NCBI GenBank assembly: GCA_964651335.1
Contig: CAZYVT010000112.1
Span: 1-7,857, forward strand
DNA: 7,857 nt
Source of the DNA: 2-02-FULL-66-14 sp964651335
GTDB lineage: Bacteria > Pseudomonadota > Gammaproteobacteria > Burkholderiales > SG8-39
Direction of reading: 5' to 3'
Position numbers and translations under genes: made by a program. The notes beneath the pieces are model-generated. The model had not been told where the DNA came from and did not search any database. It saw only the letters and a program-made list of their open reading frames with translations. Of the stretch, positions 6,277 through 7,857 are shown piece after piece (the stretch's first letter is position 1; each line of letters starts with the position of its first letter).

Positions 6277-7491
6277 ATGAAGAACAAGGTCGCGGTCCAG
6301 GATCTGCAGTTCGGCATGTACGTGTTCGAGCTCGATCGCCCGTGGATCGAGACTCCGTTCATGTTCCAGGGATTCAATCTGCGCACCGAGCAGCAGCTCG
6401 AGGTGCTGAAGAAGTGCTGCGAGTACGTCTATGTGGATTCCGAGCGCAGCACCCAGGATCCGGGCCGCCCGCCGGCGGCAGCGGCCGCGCCGAAGCGCCC
6501 GGCAGGGCCGCTTCCCGGTACGCGGCAGATTACGCACGTCGAGCACGTGGAGGTGGAGAACGAGCTGGAGCCGGCGCGCGACGCCCGCGTCTTCGCGGAG
6601 TCGGCCGTGGCGGAAGCGTTCGCAACGGTAAAGGCCGGAGGTGCGCTCGATGCCACGACGGTGCAGGCTGCGGTTTCCAAGATGTCCGAAAGCATCATGC
6701 GCAATCCCGACGCCCTGATGCTGTTCTCGGCGCTCAAGGAACGCGGCGGCTATTTTCTGGACCGTGCGATGAACTGCTCGATCTACATGATCACCTTCAC
6801 CCGCTTTCTCGGGATGGAGCAGGCCGACATCGAGCGCGCCGGCGTGGTGGGATTGCTCCAGGACGTCGGCATGCTGCTGATGCCGGAAGCGGTGCTGGCA
6901 AAGCCGGGTCCGCTCGCGCCGGACGAGATCAGCCTGGTTCGCACGCACGTCCGGCGAGGTGCGGAAACGATCCTTGCGTCCGGAACTTCGGCGGCGATCG
7001 CGGAGATCGCCTCGCAGCACCACGAGCGCGAGGACGGAAGCGGTTATCCCGGCGGGTTGCGCGGTCCCGAGACGGCGGTCATCGGGGCGTGCGCGGGGAT
7101 CGTGGACACGTTCGGCGCCATGACCACGAAAAGACCGTATGCGGATGCGATCTCGCCGTCCAACGTGCTGGGAATCATGCACAAGTGGAAAGACAAGACT
7201 TTCAATTCCTGGCTGGTCGAGGAATTCATCCGCTGCATCGGCGTGTTCCCGGTCGGCAGCGAGGTCGAGCTGAACACCGGGGAAATCGGGATCGTGATCT
7301 CGCAGAACACGGTACGGCGGCTGCAGCCGCGGGTCCTGGTGGTGCGCGATGGCAGCGGCAACCCGGTGCACCCGCACAAGCTGCTCGATCTGTCGCGCTC
7401 GCCCAAGGCGACGGCGGACGAGGTCTACCGGATCCGTCGCACGCTGGAATACGGCCGCTCCGGCGTCAGCGCGCAGGACCTGTTCCTGTGA
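6277..7491 (+). CDS. HD-GYP domain protein with DUF3391-like N-terminus, HD site degenerate
   Basis: HD-GYP proteins normally hydrolyse cyclic di-GMP. The 404-residue product opens with a DUF3391-like domain (about 3-58: VAVQDLQFGMYVFELDRPW ... EYVYVDSE), then an Ala/Pro-rich linker (about 63-80), a helical stretch, and an HD-GYP domain (about 145-345). The hallmark HHEREDGSGYPGGL is present (H248, H249, E250, GYP 256-258), as are KPGPL (209-213), the His of the H...G step (H224), D277 and KRPY (285-288). The canonical LLHDIGK is LLQDVGM here, so the metal-binding His is Gln195, Asp196 remains and Lys is Met199. The earlier conserved His aligns with Arg163. Loss of these residues makes phosphodiesterase activity doubtful; the protein may bind partners or ligand instead. 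It lies 10 bp after the cyclase gene in the same orientation, probably cotranscribed. Only a weak ribosome binding site is seen before ATG 6277. Confidence 0.88.
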   Translation: MKNKVAVQDLQFGMYVFELDRPWIETPFMFQGFNLRTEQQLEVLKKCCEYVYVDSERSTQDPGRPPAAAAAPKRPAGPLPGTRQITHVEHVEVENELEPARDARVFAESAVAEAFATVKAGGALDATTVQAAVSKMSESIMRNPDALMLFSALKERGGYFLDRAMNCSIYMITFTRFLGMEQADIERAGVVGLLQDVGMLLMPEAVLAKPGPLAPDEISLVRTHVRRGAETILASGTSAAIAEIASQHHEREDGSGYPGGLRGPETAVIGACAGIVDTFGAMTTKRPYADAISPSNVLGIMHKWKDKTFNSWLVEEFIRCIGVFPVGSEVELNTGEIGIVISQNTVRRLQPRVLVVRDGSGNPVHPHKLLDLSRSPKATADEVYRIRRTLEYGRSGVSAQDLFL

Positions 7492-7510
7492 TCCGCGCTC
7501 CCCGGGAGGC

Positions 7511-7857
7511 TCAGGGCAGGGCGTTCCAGATCGCGCGCAACTGATCCGGAAGGTCTTTCGGGGCGAACGGTTTCGAGATCGCTCCGGCGGCGCCGAGAGC
7601 CTTCAATTCTGCAAGCTCGCGCTCAGAGGCTTTCGCGGTGATGAACACGACCGGCAACGCGCTCGTCGCCGGAACATCGCGCATTTTCCTGAACAGCGTG
7701 GGACCGTCCAGGCCCGGCATCATCCAGTCGAGCATCACCAGGTCCGGCTTGAAGGCGATCATGCGATCGATCGCCAGGGTCGGATCGCCGACTACTTCGA
7801 CCGTCATCTTGCCGATGCGCTCGAGCGACAGGCGCACGATGCGCTGGATGTCCTCGT
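7511..7857 (-). CDS. Receiver-domain response regulator, 5' part beyond the window
   Basis: The - strand frame is open to the window edge and encodes EDIQRIVRLSLERIGKMTVE followed by a receiver domain: PDLVMLDWMMPGLDG carries the phosphoacceptor Asp, FITAKA the conserved Thr, and ISKPF the conserved Lys. It ends shortly after, at LRAIWNALP, so it looks like a single-domain (CheY-like) regulator or the end of a longer protein. The GTG at 7837 could be taken as a start, but the residues before it (EDIQRI) match the normal receiver opening (VDDE.DI), so the true start lies past 7857 and the gene is partial. It converges on the HD-GYP gene with 19 bp between the stops. A phosphorelay link with the neighbouring cyclase regulator is possible but not shown. 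Confidence 0.87.
   Translation of the reverse strand, partial: EDIQRIVRLSLERIGKMTVEVVGDPTLAIDRMIAFKPDLVMLDWMMPGLDGPTLFRKMRDVPATSALPVVFITAKASERELAELKALGAAGAISKPFAPKDLPDQLRAIWNALP

Noticed and set aside
5124..7377. Long - strand open frames opposite the cyclase and HD-GYP genes
   Set aside because: They mirror well-supported + strand genes and show the same His/Arg-rich shadow composition.
7493..7512. CTCCCCGGGAG near-palindrome between the convergent genes as a terminator
   Set aside because: There is no workable loop and no T tract on either strand.
1..7857. CRISPR arrays, tRNA or rRNA genes, insertion sequences, attachment sites
   Set aside because: No spaced direct repeats, cloverleaf-like segments, transposase motifs or terminal inverted repeats were recognised; nearly all the window is explained by seven genes.

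Overview
This is a GC-rich, gene-dense window with almost no non-coding DNA. It suggests a proteobacterium, most likely a betaproteobacterium. The reasons are an Escherichia-type LexA box, the imuA-imuB-dnaE2 arrangement, and a two-component adenylate cyclase next to a DUF3391-type HD-GYP protein. Genus cannot be read from the sequence.

Positions 1-4923 hold a complete SOS mutagenesis cassette on the + strand: imuA (44-736), imuB (666-1895) and dnaE2 (1879-4923). The three genes overlap and sit behind a near-ideal LexA box at 21-40. In this family the error-prone polymerase DnaE2 does the synthesis. ImuB, a Y-family-like protein without catalytic residues, acts as the hub to the sliding clamp, and ImuA is a RecA-like accessory factor. 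DnaE2 looks intact. ImuB appears to lack an N-terminal block of roughly 60-70 residues that relatives have, with the reading frame preserved.

Positions 4940-7491 hold a second + strand unit behind a consensus -10 (TATAAT) just after the dnaE2 stop. It contains a 55-residue protein that looks like the two ends of an Hpt phosphotransfer protein joined without the phosphohistidine helix (4976-5143), a response regulator with a class III nucleotidyl cyclase output (5136-6266), and an HD-GYP protein with a DUF3391-like N-terminus (6277-7491). The Hpt remnant has no histidine at all. The cyclase has Ser where the purine-binding Lys is expected. The HD-GYP protein has Gln-Asp instead of His-Asp, but keeps HHE and GYP. 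The unit therefore looks like a phosphorelay and second-messenger module in which several canonical residues are missing.

Positions 7511-7857 carry, on the - strand, the 3' part of a receiver-domain response regulator that runs out of the window and converges on the HD-GYP gene.

The most interesting points are the two apparent in-frame internal losses (ImuB and Hpt), the degenerate signalling module, and the near-leaderless SOS promoter. Both losses are judged from remembered family patterns and need alignment and read-level confirmation.
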